A stretch of DNA of 64,000 nt from Rhizobium sp. BK251 (GCF_004345245.1 NZ_SLUQ01000007.1:372001-436000); one strand, 5' to 3'; shown: positions 33,934-43,763, numbered from the stretch's first letter. A program made the numbers and translations. Notes: generated by a model from the sequence alone, not told the origin.

Positions 33934-36096
33934 TTAGTTACCTTCTTCCTCGATCGTGTATCCGTCGACCTTGGCCGGCGCCCTCGGTGCAGATGCGGGG
34001 GCCTTGTAGCTCGGGCCTGCAGAACGTTTCATGCCCTCGATCGCGATACGGCGGTTTTCGGCCTTCTGCTTCAGGACTTCGGGTCCATCCCCAGGCTGCG
34101 GGAAATACTGCTTGTTGGCGTTGTCGAATTCCTCATCGGAAATGACTGCGCCCGACTCTCGACGAAGCTGGGCGTTGATGAAGTCGCGCCGTGCCTGGTC
34201 GTACTGCTGATAATTCTCGTCGACGAAATTGTTGCCGACGCCAAATGGAAGGCCGCTGATGAGCTTCTGCCCCCAATCGGTTCCCGAGGTACCGCCGAGA
34301 GTGTCGATGGTGGTGCCGGACGCTGCCATTCTGTCCGCAAACGTCATGGCGTTCTTTTCCTCCAGCGTCGGCTCCTTCGGGCCGGTGAGGGGAATGGCGT
34401 TGCGCTGGGCGGCAGGGACGTCAGCCGCTGGAGCAGGCGCCGCGGGCTTTGCCACAGCGGGCGCAGGAGTCGCGACAGGCGCTGCGGAGGGCGCGCGACC
34501 GGCGAAGATGTCAATCTCCTGCTGCTGGGGCTGTGCTGGCTGCTGCGAAGGCTGGCTGAATATGCCCTGCGGGGTGAGGAAGAGGATTTCCCCGTTAGGG
34601 CCAGTTACCTGCTTGCCGGCGGCGAGCTGCTGCGCCTGGTCGGGGGTGAGGGCGCCGCTGTCGATAAGGCCATTGAGGGCCTGAGCCTCTACGCTGGTTC
34701 CCTCGAAACGGAATTGACCGGGCTTTGCGCCACCCGTAGTGGGCGTGACGTCCTCGATCGTGCCATCGGGCATGACCCGAACGGCTCGGTTGCCCATGAT
34801 TTTGACCTCGCCTTTCGGATTGCGAAGGTTCTCGATCTGGGCGCGCTTGTATTCCAGATCCGCCTGATAGGCCGGGTCCTGGCGTTTGCGCTGCTCGTCC
34901 TCGAGCGCGTTCCGACGTTCGATCTGCTGCCCGATGAGGGTCTGTGCAAGCCGCTTCTTGTCGTCGCTGATCCAGGGATTGGACATGATGTCCATGTACG
35001 CCTGCATCTGAGTGTCATTGCCCATGAGGGCATTCGCCTGCGCAATCTGCCGCGGGGCAACCGGGGGCGCACCTGTCAGAGGCTGCGAAGACGGCGGGAT
35101 AGGCGCACTCGCTACATCGCGCGGCGGCGCAAGGGTAGGCATTCCCTGCGCTGGAGCAGGGTTGGCATAGGCCGTCGTTACCTGCGGGTCGCGATAGGGC
35201 TGGGGAGACGTGCGCTGTATTTCGCTGGCAGCCGCGGGCATGCCGATTGACGGATCGAGGCTCGCAACCTGATTGGGAGCCGCCGCGGGAGCCGCGGAAG
35301 CAGACGGGCTACCCGACTGGAACGATGGAAGGAAGCCCTTGGCATAACCGAGACGGCGCGCACTCTCGCCGCCGGGTTTGTCGTAGCCGGCGAATGCCCA
35401 AGCATTGTTCATGAGCGCTTGTGCTTCTTCGACGCTCTTGGCGCTGTTCAGCTTGGCAATGAGCTGCGGGTTTTCCTGGAGGAAGAACTTCGCCTGACCT
35501 TGCGGAGAAAGGTCGCCGGTCGCTGCAAGAGCCTCGTAGCGCGGGCCACGCCAGGACATGATGCCACCGGCCCGACCTGGTTGGCCGCTTTGGCTGGGGT
35601 CGCTCCATGTGCGGTTCGCATTACCGGGAGAGAAGCCGCTTTCCGCCCTACCTGTCGAAGCAATGGCCGCGAGCGCATAGGGGTTTGAAACTCCCGTCTT
35701 CACCGTGTCCATGAACCCGGAATAGACCTGGTTACCGTCCAAGTTCGTCGGCGTGGCGGCTACGTCACCGGATGGCGACACCGAAGGCATGGAGCCGCCG
35801 GAAGCACCGGGCGTCGAACCAAAGGAACCGAACAGCGCAGGGACAGCAGCGCTCCATGCCTTGTCCGCAGATTCCTTTCCGGCCAATTCCGCCTGATCGA
35901 GCTTGCGCACGCGCAGACCGCCCACGAGGGCATTTGCCATCTGGGCAAGCCCCTGAAGCGGGTTTTCGATCTTCTGCTGCTTCGTTGCGTCGCCAAGAAG
36001 AGCTTCAGCCAGCAGACGCTTGCGGGTCAGCGCATCCGGGCCGAGGCGTGCAAGGTCTTCCTGCGTGTAGCCGCTGCTGATTGCCATATCAGACAC
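33934..36096 (-). CDS. Virion protein with lysozyme-like domain
   Basis: 720 residues. A peptidoglycan-hydrolase-like region spans about residues 125-260 (NPYALAAIASTGRAESGFSP, then AGGIMSWRGPRYEALAATGD), resembling phage tail or virion lysozymes with Glu in RAESGF as the likely catalyst. The rest is Pro/Ala/Gln-rich and probably disordered or helical. In podoviruses such proteins open the cell wall during DNA ejection. It is directly followed by the ejection-type protein. Confidence 0.7.
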   Translation of the reverse strand: MSDMAISSGYTQEDLARLGPDALTRKRLLAEALLGDATKQQKIENPLQGLAQMANALVGGLRVRKLDQAELAGKESADKAWSAAVPALFGSFGSTPGASGGSMPSVSPSGDVAATPTNLDGNQVYSGFMDTVKTGVSNPYALAAIASTGRAESGFSPGNANRTWSDPSQSGQPGRAGGIMSWRGPRYEALAATGDLSPQGQAKFFLQENPQLIAKLNSAKSVEEAQALMNNAWAFAGYDKPGGESARRLGYAKGFLPSFQSGSPSASAAPAAAPNQVASLDPSIGMPAAASEIQRTSPQPYRDPQVTTAYANPAPAQGMPTLAPPRDVASAPIPPSSQPLTGAPPVAPRQIAQANALMGNDTQMQAYMDIMSNPWISDDKKRLAQTLIGQQIERRNALEDEQRKRQDPAYQADLEYKRAQIENLRNPKGEVKIMGNRAVRVMPDGTIEDVTPTTGGAKPGQFRFEGTSVEAQALNGLIDSGALTPDQAQQLAAGKQVTGPNGEILFLTPQGIFSQPSQQPAQPQQQEIDIFAGRAPSAAPVATPAPAVAKPAAPAPAADVPAAQRNAIPLTGPKEPTLEEKNAMTFADRMAASGTTIDTLGGTSGTDWGQKLISGLPFGVGNNFVDENYQQYDQARRDFINAQLRRESGAVISDEEFDNANKQYFPQPGDGPEVLKQKAENRRIAIEGMKRSAGPSYKAPASAPRAPAKVDGYTIEEEGN

Positions 36097-37036
36097 CCAC
36101 CCTGTCGTAATTCACCGCATAGTAGCCGCTCGGAGTCCGAGCCACGGCTTCCGGCATCTTCTTCTTGACGTCCTGGGCCATGACGCCCAATTGCATCATC
36201 GGGCTGCCCTTGAAGCGGTATTTGTAGACACCAATACCGTCGTCAGTTTCGCCCACCTTTTCCTTGTCGGTCTTCAATCGCTCGTCCGACATTGCCCAGC
36301 CTCCGATTGCCGCGGAGCCGAGACCGAACAGACCGGACATGCCGGCCTGATAATTGGCGAGCTGCGACTGGTACTGCTGGTTCACAGCACCCTGATAGTC
36401 GGCAGGCGATATCTGAGCGCCAGGCGTGTTGACGAAATTCGGCTGCGTGACTTGGCCTGCGCCGGCAAGAGCAAGGATTTCGTTGATCGGCTGCGTGCGT
36501 TGGGTCAGAGCTTCGTTGACTGCCTGTTGGCGTCCGGTGAGCAGCAACTGATTGTAGGCGTCGTTCTCGCCCTCGTTGAGGCTCGTCTGGGCCGTGTTGT
36601 AGGCATCGCTGCCCATGCGCACGCCTCGGTTATAGAGGTCCTGCTCGGTGGAAGCGCGACGACGATCGAGCGCCGGATCAAGTCTCTTTCGGCCGAGCTC
36701 CATCAACCGGCTTTCCGTCGCTTCGTTCGACAGGTTGAACGGCGAGGAAAGCAATTGCCCCAGTCGGGCAGACTGCTGAACACCCAGGCCCGTGAGGTTT
36801 ATCCCGAGCTGCTCCTCATTGTTGAGAAGGCGCTGCTGATTGCCGGAAAGCGTCTGCGTCGCCGCATAGCGCGGCGTTCCGTCCGACCAGTTGCCAATCT
36901 GGCTGTACGTCAGGTTGCCGTAGGGCGTGTACTGGTTCGTCGCATTGAGACCATACTGCGCAATTGCAGTGTCTTTGTTGATCTGACCCTGCGCCTCTGC
37001 GGTCTTGACTGGATCCGGCGCCTTTGGAGCTTTCAA
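36089..37036 (-). CDS. Virion protein with C-terminal S74-type chaperone domain
   Basis: 315 residues. The N-terminal two-thirds is helical and Gln-rich. The C-terminus contains MSDERLKTDKEKVGETDDGIGVYKYRF, then MQLGVMAQDVKKKMPEAV and GYYAVNYDRVGV, the pattern of the intramolecular chaperone/peptidase S74 domain that trimerises fibres and is then cleaved. It probably forms part of the tail or spike complex. It overlaps the downstream lysozyme-type gene by 8 bp. Confidence 0.75.
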   Translation of the reverse strand: MKAPKAPDPVKTAEAQGQINKDTAIAQYGLNATNQYTPYGNLTYSQIGNWSDGTPRYAATQTLSGNQQRLLNNEEQLGINLTGLGVQQSARLGQLLSSPFNLSNEATESRLMELGRKRLDPALDRRRASTEQDLYNRGVRMGSDAYNTAQTSLNEGENDAYNQLLLTGRQQAVNEALTQRTQPINEILALAGAGQVTQPNFVNTPGAQISPADYQGAVNQQYQSQLANYQAGMSGLFGLGSAAIGGWAMSDERLKTDKEKVGETDDGIGVYKYRFKGSPMMQLGVMAQDVKKKMPEAVARTPSGYYAVNYDRVGV

Positions 37037-37467
37037 TTTGAGGGCCTCCTAAGCCATTTTCCTGCGTTCTCCCGGAAGAGAACAAAGACCAGCGCATCGT
37101 CGCCGCTGCGGGGGCCGAAATAGCGTTTCTGGGTGTATTCGAAGGCAAATCCGCCCTTGGGCAGCAACCGCCTGACCGTGACGTTCGAGCGCTTTGTCTT
37201 GGCCGTGACCCGCGTCGCCTGCAGCTCCTCGAAGCAGAAACGGGCCATGAAGCTGGCAATGCGCCGGGTGATGGACTGCGGACCGACGTAGGTGATTTCG
37301 ACGTTTCCGCCAGGATAGTAGTCGTTCAGCACACAGGCGCCGCAAAGGCTGCCGCTTGCGTCTACGAAACCGAAAGCGGTGTAAGGCTCCTGAAACTGAA
37401 CGCCGAGCTGCTCGCCCGCCCATCCGGCTATGGCGACGTCCTGACCGGCAACAATTCTCACTGGCAT
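37033..37467 (-). CDS. GNAT-like phage protein
   Basis: 144 residues with a GNAT acetyltransferase-like pattern (AFGFVDASGSLCGACVLNDYYPGGNVEITYVGPQSITRRIASFMARFCFEELQATRVTAKTKRSNVTVRRLLPKGGFAFE). It is encoded between tail genes, as similar gp13-type proteins are in T7-like phages. Whether it acetylates or is only a structural assembly factor is unknown. Confidence 0.6.
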   Translation of the reverse strand: MPVRIVAGQDVAIAGWAGEQLGVQFQEPYTAFGFVDASGSLCGACVLNDYYPGGNVEITYVGPQSITRRIASFMARFCFEELQATRVTAKTKRSNVTVRRLLPKGGFAFEYTQKRYFGPRSGDDALVFVLFRENAGKWLRRPSN

Positions 37468-37469
37468 GG

Positions 37470-39086
37470 CTAGATGAACCCTCCGGGGTTCATGAGGAAA
37501 TCAAGGCTGTAGACGCGCAGGACCTGCGGAGCCCTCAGGCTCTCCGACCACGGCACAGAGATTTTCATGCGAATAGCGGCGCAATAGCCGATGCCTGAAA
37601 CCGCCATCCACTGCGCCGAGGTGGTCATTCCCGGCCACCTTGTGTTCGGGTCGTTCCAAAGCGTGTCAGGGTCGTTCCAGATGGCAGGGCGAACACCGAG
37701 AACATCTGCTATGACCTGGTCCTGCGCATCGGAGAGTTGGAAGTCGATCGACAGCCCGAATGTAAGGTCCACCAGATAGCTGTCGTCTTTCGTCACCAAC
37801 GGGCGGACGGTCGTCCAGCGCTTGTTCTGGCCACGTGTGCCGAAATAATTATAGGCTCCTTGGATATCCGCCTCGAGCGTTGCGTCCTCGTCGCCGGCCG
37901 CTTCGTCAGCGAGATAGACAAGCCCGTTGTTCCCCCCGAAATAAGCTCGATCCAGGAATATCGCCCAGCAATTGGCGTTCTGGCCCACGAACCTGCACCA
38001 CGCACCGTTGATCGTGTTCATGACGTACTGTTGCTGCTGGCCACCCTCGACGATCGGGACGTTCAGGATGGCCATAGTGTTTCGGGGATAGGAAATGATC
38101 TGCCAGCCGAATTCTTCCTTGAAATCGCGGGCTGCCTGCGTCATGGCCGTGCGGATATTCTTCGTCAGGGCGACGTTCTGGAACGCGGCTCGATCATAGT
38201 TCAGCACCTGCGAGAGCGGAATTACGCCGTCTATGGTGATGATGCCGACATCGGAGCCGATTTTCTCGACACATCGGCGCCCGATCGGAGAGCCGAGCGA
38301 CGCAACACCACGAAACGAAAACTGGCTGCCGTCCGTGGGGTCGTAAATCAGGAAAATCGCAGCTTCGCCGTAGGACGACACGAAGATGATGAATTCGTTC
38401 GTGCCACCCTCGATGTCGGTCGACCATGTCGCAATGGCCTGGAGCTGCCCACCGAGGCGGAAGAATGGACCGAGATCGAATTCGGTAGCGACGCCCTGGA
38501 TGCTGTCGAGCGGCAGATATGCGGCCTTCGTGCTGTTGGCCAGAATGGTCCAGATACGCCCGCGGTAGATCGTGCAGGCAACCATATCCTCGGCAACCAC
38601 GCCGGTAATCGTCGCTGATTGCAGCGCCGTGCCGTTCCAGTATCGCGGGGTATCCTCGCCGTTGCAGATCCATAGGAAATTGCCGCCTGCCGTCGCGAAG
38701 TTCACCGACTGCCAGCGATTGTTGGAAAGGCCGGTCTCGATCGAAATGCCCGTGGCGTCGGTGACGTCCCATATCGTGTTGTCCGAAGCGGAAAAGAGCT
38801 TTGCATCGGAGATGAGCGGCCCCTGATAGGGCATGAGGCTATCAACGGCGTCTTCCGTCCCGGTGTCGGAATGCTCCACAAACCCGCGGCGCAACTCGAC
38901 CCATCCCGGCTGCGGGAACCAGTTGATAAGCTCGACCGCATTCTGTGGCGGCATGTCCGAAATAGGGGAATAGGCATCCCAGCCGCCAATAGGCGCGGGA
39001 ACGCTGGCGCCAACCGCCGTCTGTGGCGCAGGGATATTACCGCCCTGGCCGCGGGCTCTGCCTGCCTGTCTTGCTGTGAAGCGCAT
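37470..39086 (-). CDS. P22 gp10-like packaged-DNA stabilisation/tail hub protein
   Basis: 538 residues. N-terminal GGWDAYSPISDMPPQNAVELINWFPQPGWVELRRGF is characteristic of head-completion hub proteins of the P22 gp10 type. A beta-rich propeller-like middle follows (repeats with IWDVTDATG, NFLWICNGEDTPRYWNG). It should plug the portal and connect to the tail needle or fibre. It directly follows the gp4-like gene. Confidence 0.6.
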   Translation of the reverse strand: MRFTARQAGRARGQGGNIPAPQTAVGASVPAPIGGWDAYSPISDMPPQNAVELINWFPQPGWVELRRGFVEHSDTGTEDAVDSLMPYQGPLISDAKLFSASDNTIWDVTDATGISIETGLSNNRWQSVNFATAGGNFLWICNGEDTPRYWNGTALQSATITGVVAEDMVACTIYRGRIWTILANSTKAAYLPLDSIQGVATEFDLGPFFRLGGQLQAIATWSTDIEGGTNEFIIFVSSYGEAAIFLIYDPTDGSQFSFRGVASLGSPIGRRCVEKIGSDVGIITIDGVIPLSQVLNYDRAAFQNVALTKNIRTAMTQAARDFKEEFGWQIISYPRNTMAILNVPIVEGGQQQQYVMNTINGAWCRFVGQNANCWAIFLDRAYFGGNNGLVYLADEAAGDEDATLEADIQGAYNYFGTRGQNKRWTTVRPLVTKDDSYLVDLTFGLSIDFQLSDAQDQVIADVLGVRPAIWNDPDTLWNDPNTRWPGMTTSAQWMAVSGIGYCAAIRMKISVPWSESLRAPQVLRVYSLDFLMNPGGFI

Positions 39087-40028
39087 TTAGGGGTTCCCGG
39101 GTCCTGGGAAATAGCCGTCCTGGACGTTGTCCGGACCGAGCAGATAGGGGTCGCGCACAGGACGTGCGAGGGTAAGGTCTGCGGCGCCCCCGTCGCGTCC
39201 ACCAAGCCTCTGCACATAATCGAGGTACTCGGCTTGCATTGCCGCGTACTCGAATCCCTTGGCTTGCCACAGCCGCCACTTGGTTGCGAGAACTAGGGCC
39301 TGCGCATCGATAACAGGCTCGTCGGTGTCGATCGTCATCTTCGATTTGCGGACACCGGCCGCACTCCTCACCCAGTATTTCGAGACATACTCGAACACCA
39401 GGGTTGCCGGGAAATCCCCGGGAGCGCTCGGAGGTGGCCAAAGGCGCCAGCAGGTATTTGGAAGCCCGACCTGACGCCAGCGCCGACGCGGTCCAGTGGT
39501 GACGACGCCGGAGCGGTTATACTCGTCCACCTGGGGTGATACGGGGCCGATGAGTTCCCAGCGGTTCGTGCGGTCCCACATCGTCCGATTGAGGAACCAC
39601 GAGAAATCCTCGGGAATATCGAACGTGTCGCGGCAGAACACCAGTGCAGCGCCAATCTGGCTGTTGGTGGCAGGCTCGTCGATGCGAACGCTATTGGCAT
39701 CAATCACCTCGACCACGCGCGCGGACGTGATGATATAATTGCCGGTGATGGCGAAGTAATTGGCGACAATCCCCGAGGTGTCGGGAATGTTCGTGACGAT
39801 ATCCGAGCCGGCCGTAACATCGCCTGTCGTGTCGATCGGGGGACCGATGTTGACGATGTGGTATTCCTGGCTTTGGGTCCATTCGTGCGCCTGGTAAAGC
39901 TCGTCACCGGACCGGTTCACAAGCGCCATGATCTGGCGAACCGTCGTGTTGACGTTGTCGGTGACATAGGTGACGGCTGGCAATCCAAGCTCGTCCACTA
40001 CTGCCTGTGCTATGGCAAGCGCATCCAT
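39087..40028 (-). CDS. P22 gp4-like tail accessory/head-completion protein
   Basis: 313 residues. The N-terminus MDALAIAQAVVDELGLPAVTYVTDNVNTTVRQIMALVNRSGDELYQAHEW is helical and typical of head-completion adaptors. Later come DEPVIDAQALVLATKWRLWQAKGFEYAAMQAEYLDYVQRLGGRDGG and a DPYLLGPDNV C-terminus. Its place just before the gp10-like hub matches P22 order. Function by synteny and pattern. Confidence 0.6.
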   Translation of the reverse strand: MDALAIAQAVVDELGLPAVTYVTDNVNTTVRQIMALVNRSGDELYQAHEWTQSQEYHIVNIGPPIDTTGDVTAGSDIVTNIPDTSGIVANYFAITGNYIITSARVVEVIDANSVRIDEPATNSQIGAALVFCRDTFDIPEDFSWFLNRTMWDRTNRWELIGPVSPQVDEYNRSGVVTTGPRRRWRQVGLPNTCWRLWPPPSAPGDFPATLVFEYVSKYWVRSAAGVRKSKMTIDTDEPVIDAQALVLATKWRLWQAKGFEYAAMQAEYLDYVQRLGGRDGGAADLTLARPVRDPYLLGPDNVQDGYFPGPGNP

Positions 40029-40038
40029 GGAGTATTCC

Positions 40039-40407
40039 TCAGGCCGTGATGAACGATGCCCACTGCGTCGAGGACAGACGCAGGAAGAGACGCGCGGCGT
40101 TCTGGGCGAGATTCACGGAACCGGTCGTTGCAGTGCCGCCGTTGATCTGGCCACTCGTCGGTGGGAAAATCAGCGCAGTGGTGGAGCTCGTATTCTTGAC
40201 GATGTACGGAACCATCAGTTCCGCATTCGCCGGCAGCTTCAGCGCCGTCTGGCCACTGGCCGTGGTGACGGTCGTCTGGTTGGACGTGATGGGCGTTGCG
40301 GTCGGCTGCGTGGTGCCTACGCCGGCCTTCGACGACGGCGTATAGCCGAGGCGAACAGCCTGCTCCGGTGCCATGCCAATGCCTACGAGGTCGTTTGCGA
40401 GGCTCAT
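40039..40407 (-). CDS. Small virion structural protein (122 residues)
   Basis: Starts MSLANDLVGIGMAPEQAVRLGYTPSSKAG, then a Thr/Ser-rich beta domain (LMVPYIVKNTSSTTALIFPPTSGQINGG). It resembles small capsid-associated or decoration proteins. Encoded between the head protein and gp4-like genes. Confidence 0.55.
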   Translation of the reverse strand: MSLANDLVGIGMAPEQAVRLGYTPSSKAGVGTTQPTATPITSNQTTVTTASGQTALKLPANAELMVPYIVKNTSSTTALIFPPTSGQINGGTATTGSVNLAQNAARLFLRLSSTQWASFITA

Positions 40408-40410
40408 GGG

Positions 40411-41034
40411 TTAGTCTCCTTGCGTGGATCTGGGACGGCCGGGGCCGCGCTTCTGCTCTTCGCCACCAGCATCCGAAAGCCGCGCTTCCATTTCTGCCAG
40501 CCTCTGTTCGAGGTCGCGATTGCGAAACTCGGCTTCTTCCAGTTTCTTTTCGAGGGCGTGGAAGCCTTTGCCCTTGTCGATGCCTTCAAGGAAGATTTGC
40601 GCCTTCTGGCGGTGCTCCTTGATGAACGGCAGCGTTGTCGAGTCCGGAACACCCGCCAGTGACTGGATGGTGTGGATGTTGTTCGCCCTGAGGGTGGCGA
40701 CAATTTCCGGGTTCTTCGGGAAGAGCAGATCAAGCGGCGTGCCGTCCTGCGTCTGCTCCTGGCCGGCCTGATAAGCGGCCCAATGGCGAGGCCACCGTGC
40801 TTTATCCGTCCCGGTAACCTCGCGCTTGGTGGTGTCGCGTTCGCCGGCCTGGCGAATTTCGACCATGTCCACGCCCTTCTCGATGGGATAGCCCGCCTCC
40901 TGGGAGGAGAAGTTGTCCCGCTTCGAACCGCGGTAGAAGATCGGGAAAACCTGGGTTTCTGCAGCGTACCTTGCAACGCCCGTGTTTGGGTCGATGCCGG
41001 CCAGTGCGTCGAATTCAAGTCCTTGGGAATACAT
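40411..41034 (-). CDS. Head-associated protein with C-terminal coiled coil
   Basis: 207 residues. A globular N-terminal part (MYSQGLEFDALAGIDPNTGVARYAAETQVFPIFYRG), then a clear coiled coil (about residues 150-190, HALEKKLEEAEFRNRDLEQRLAEMEARLSD) and a basic tail KRGPGRPRS. It lies 4 bp before the next gene. Function unknown; position suggests a virion or assembly role. Confidence 0.55.
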   Translation of the reverse strand: MYSQGLEFDALAGIDPNTGVARYAAETQVFPIFYRGSKRDNFSSQEAGYPIEKGVDMVEIRQAGERDTTKREVTGTDKARWPRHWAAYQAGQEQTQDGTPLDLLFPKNPEIVATLRANNIHTIQSLAGVPDSTTLPFIKEHRQKAQIFLEGIDKGKGFHALEKKLEEAEFRNRDLEQRLAEMEARLSDAGGEEQKRGPGRPRSTQGD

Positions 41035-41091
41035 GGGGGAAGTGCTCCGGATTGCGTGGAAGGAAGGCGGGGCCGAAACCCCGCCTCAAGG

Positions 41092-41613
41092 TCAGGTCAG
41101 TGACGGGACGGTCGAGTACTTCGGCCACGACAGGAAGGCGGCTGCGAGCGCATTGCCGCCGGAACCCACTGCCGTGGTGAAAATCATGCCGTCGATGTAG
41201 AGCGTGCCTGCAGCACCTGCGTCGTCTACGATACCGCCAGTGGTGGCAGCGACCGGGTTGTTGGCGAGAGCCGAAACCACGCCGAACACCTGGCAGGGAC
41301 CGAAAACCTGCAGCCAGCCGAAATCACCGGCAGCAGCCGTCGCCTGCGCCACGCCGACTGGCGCGCCGAAAGCGTCGTTCGAAGAGGTCGACATGACTGC
41401 CTCGAACGCAGGGGAGATGTTCAGGGTATAGCCGAGGCCGGTAGCGCCGCCCGTTCCGAACTCCACATAGATGAATGCGGAGCCATCGGACCCGAACATG
41501 ATCTGCCCGGGGGCGAAATCAGGCTCGGACGGGTAATTGTACTCACCGGCAGACGGCGGGGTGAAGATGGCCGAGAAGTTGACGCCCGAGCCATAGAGAG
41601 TGTTGAAAGCCAT
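41092..41613 (-). CDS. Probable capsid decoration/head structural protein
   Basis: 173 residues, beta-rich and Gly/Ala/Thr-rich (FIYVEFGTGGATGLGYTLNISPAFEAVM, FGPCQVFGVVSALANNPVAATTGG). Encoded directly after the coat protein, where decoration proteins are common. No motif is decisive. Confidence 0.55.
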   Translation of the reverse strand: MAFNTLYGSGVNFSAIFTPPSAGEYNYPSEPDFAPGQIMFGSDGSAFIYVEFGTGGATGLGYTLNISPAFEAVMSTSSNDAFGAPVGVAQATAAAGDFGWLQVFGPCQVFGVVSALANNPVAATTGGIVDDAGAAGTLYIDGMIFTTAVGSGGNALAAAFLSWPKYSTVPSLT

Positions 41614-41630
41614 GGTGCTTCTCCTTCCAC

Positions 41631-42623
41631 TCAGTTCGGATGCAGCACGCCGTTAAGACGGCGGTTGCTGATCGTGAGGTTGCCGGCCCAGCCAACCAGG
41701 CGAACGGTCGCATCCTGGTTGATAGAGAAACGGTCTGGGTTGATGGCGGTGAAGTTGCGCTTCGGATGCGGCCGGTACTTCACGTACTTCGAGTTGAGGA
41801 AGTACATGTAGCCCTGCGGTGCTCCACCCGGGGGGACCGGGTCGGACGCGTAACCCTGGAAACCACCGTCGAGGATGACGGGGGCGTCCTGATACATGAG
41901 GTTCCGGAAACCTGCCGAAGCAGTATCCGGGTCTGAGATGCGCTGCAGGGGCTGCAGGGACTCGTTGTAGAGACGCCACATGTTGTTGTCGCCGACAACG
42001 ATGTCCGGACGATCGGCGCCACGCACGAGCTGCACATAGATGGAATCCATGTACCGAACGATGTTGGCAGCGGTAACCGCCGCCCCACCATCGGTCACTG
42101 CACCGAAGGTGATGTTGCGCCAGAAATCCCAGGTGTTGCCGTCGATGCCGCCGACCGAGTTGGTCGGGGTGGCAGCGACAAGCTGCTGGAGACCGTTGAT
42201 TTCCTTCGGCTGGGTACCGTCCGAATAGATGCCGTTGGAAATCAGGGACTGGAGGGTGGTTTCAGCATTACCGACGCGCTTGGCGATGAGGTTAATCATG
42301 CGCTCTTCGCCGTCGTTCTGCAGTTCTTCCAGGCCCGAGAAGGTGACCGCGACAGCAGCCTGACGGATGGCATATTCTGCCGCGGTCAGGATCTGGCTCG
42401 GGGTGATGTTCAGGTTTTCATAGCCGGAATACCACATCGCCGTCTGGTTCTGGGCGTATTCCAGTTCCTGCATGATTTTCGAGCCGCCATCGACCATTTC
42501 GATGGAGCCTCGCTTTTGCAGCCTGTTCAGCAGGCCGTTGTTTCGCGTGACGTTGTCCGCGGCCTTTCGAGAACGGTTCTCGATCGTGGTCGCAACAATG
42601 TCGCCAATCGGAAGAGTGGGCAT
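41631..42623 (-). CDS. Phage major capsid protein
   Basis: 330 residues. MPTLPIGDIVATTIENRSRKAADNVTRNNGLLNRLQKRGSIEMVDGGSKIMQELEY and the later FSGLEELQNDGEERMINLIAKRVGNAETTLQSLISNGIYSDG match a coat-protein family seen in many alphaproteobacterial phages. It is preceded by the scaffold-like gene and followed by decoration-type genes. Confidence 0.78.
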   Translation of the reverse strand: MPTLPIGDIVATTIENRSRKAADNVTRNNGLLNRLQKRGSIEMVDGGSKIMQELEYAQNQTAMWYSGYENLNITPSQILTAAEYAIRQAAVAVTFSGLEELQNDGEERMINLIAKRVGNAETTLQSLISNGIYSDGTQPKEINGLQQLVAATPTNSVGGIDGNTWDFWRNITFGAVTDGGAAVTAANIVRYMDSIYVQLVRGADRPDIVVGDNNMWRLYNESLQPLQRISDPDTASAGFRNLMYQDAPVILDGGFQGYASDPVPPGGAPQGYMYFLNSKYVKYRPHPKRNFTAINPDRFSINQDATVRLVGWAGNLTISNRRLNGVLHPN

Positions 42624-42655
42624 TGTGTGTTCCTCAATTTTTCAGGGGGAAGGCG

Positions 42656-43723
42656 TCAGCCCATATGCTGCTGTACCGCCGCTCTGACCGCATCCAGGGG
42701 GGTGTCGTAATCCTTCTTGGGGGAAGGGCTCGCGCCGGCAGCGGGGGAACCGCTGACCGAGATTGCACCGCGCCGCGCCTTGTCGACGTTGGCTTGTCTG
42801 TTCCGGTTGGCGTCTGCTGCTGCGGTTTGAGACGCGATCAGCTTTGCGCGTACGGATGGGGTGGCCCAGGCTGCCTTGTCGTAGGCGTCCTGCATGTCGG
42901 CTGCCTCGCCAGCAACGATGAGCTTGCCCATCATCACCTTGAGTTCCTCGAAATGCTCATGGCCGGGAGCGGCAGCGAACTTTTCGATTTCCGACACGGT
43001 GTCGCGTTGTGCGGCTTCTTCTTCCCGCCTCTGTCGATCCGCAAGGTTCGACTTCAGCGAAGAAACTTCACTCCATAGATGCGAGAGCGCCGGGTCAGCA
43101 TGCTGCTGCGCCTGGGGCTGTGCATTCAGATTGCCGAGATCGACGCCATAGGCTTTCGCCAGCCACTGGATAGCTTCCGCCGGGGAGCGCTCCAGAAAGT
43201 CGTTGGCTGCGACAAGGCGGTTGAGGCCTTCCCGTTCGTCAACGCCGTTCCGTTGCGAAGCCGCACGGATTGGGGCCAGAGTTTCCTCGTAGCGTCTCTT
43301 CTCTTCGGACCACCGGTGACCGCCTTCGTCCATTTCACGTTCTCTCTTGAGGACCGCCTGTTGAACGGCGGGAGAGAGCGTGGCGAACTCGGCTTTTGCA
43401 TCGGCCGACCAGGTCTTGGGAGGCTCGACAGCAGCGGTTGATGGCTGCTGAATTGGCTTGTCCGTACCCGGGTCTGCGTCGGAAACTGGTTTGGCGACGG
43501 CGCCGGTGGTTACCGTGTCGTCTGCCCTTGTGAACTGGCCTCGCTCGTTGCGTGCTCGATCCGCCCTTGCGGCGTCCGAGCCATCATCGGCGCCGGCTGT
43601 TCCTGAATTGGCGCCCTGCAGGGAGGCAATCGCTGCCCTTACGTCTGCTTCGGGGCTGTCGTTGATGACGCTGTCGCTTGCCGAATCCGTTGCCGGCGCG
43701 GCGTTTGCTAGCGCTTCGCTCAT
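42656..43723 (-). CDS. Putative scaffolding protein
   Basis: 355 residues, strongly hydrophilic and helical. It has an acidic, disordered N-terminus (residues 1-100), WSADAKAEFATLSPAVQQAVLKREREMDEGGHRWSEEKRRYEETLAPIRAASQ, a predicted coiled coil near residues 225-255, and a basic C-terminus that could bind coat protein. Position between portal-side genes and the coat gene is the standard scaffold position. Confidence 0.7.
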   Translation of the reverse strand: MSEALANAAPATDSASDSVINDSPEADVRAAIASLQGANSGTAGADDGSDAARADRARNERGQFTRADDTVTTGAVAKPVSDADPGTDKPIQQPSTAAVEPPKTWSADAKAEFATLSPAVQQAVLKREREMDEGGHRWSEEKRRYEETLAPIRAASQRNGVDEREGLNRLVAANDFLERSPAEAIQWLAKAYGVDLGNLNAQPQAQQHADPALSHLWSEVSSLKSNLADRQRREEEAAQRDTVSEIEKFAAAPGHEHFEELKVMMGKLIVAGEAADMQDAYDKAAWATPSVRAKLIASQTAAADANRNRQANVDKARRGAISVSGSPAAGASPSPKKDYDTPLDAVRAAVQQHMG

Positions 43724-43763
43724 GAGTGCTGTCCTTGTGTTGAGGAGATGCTGCTTGCGCCCG

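Noticed and set aside
33025..35250. 741-residue plus-strand frame across two virion genes
   Set aside because: It crosses the boundary between two real minus-strand genes and has no domain.
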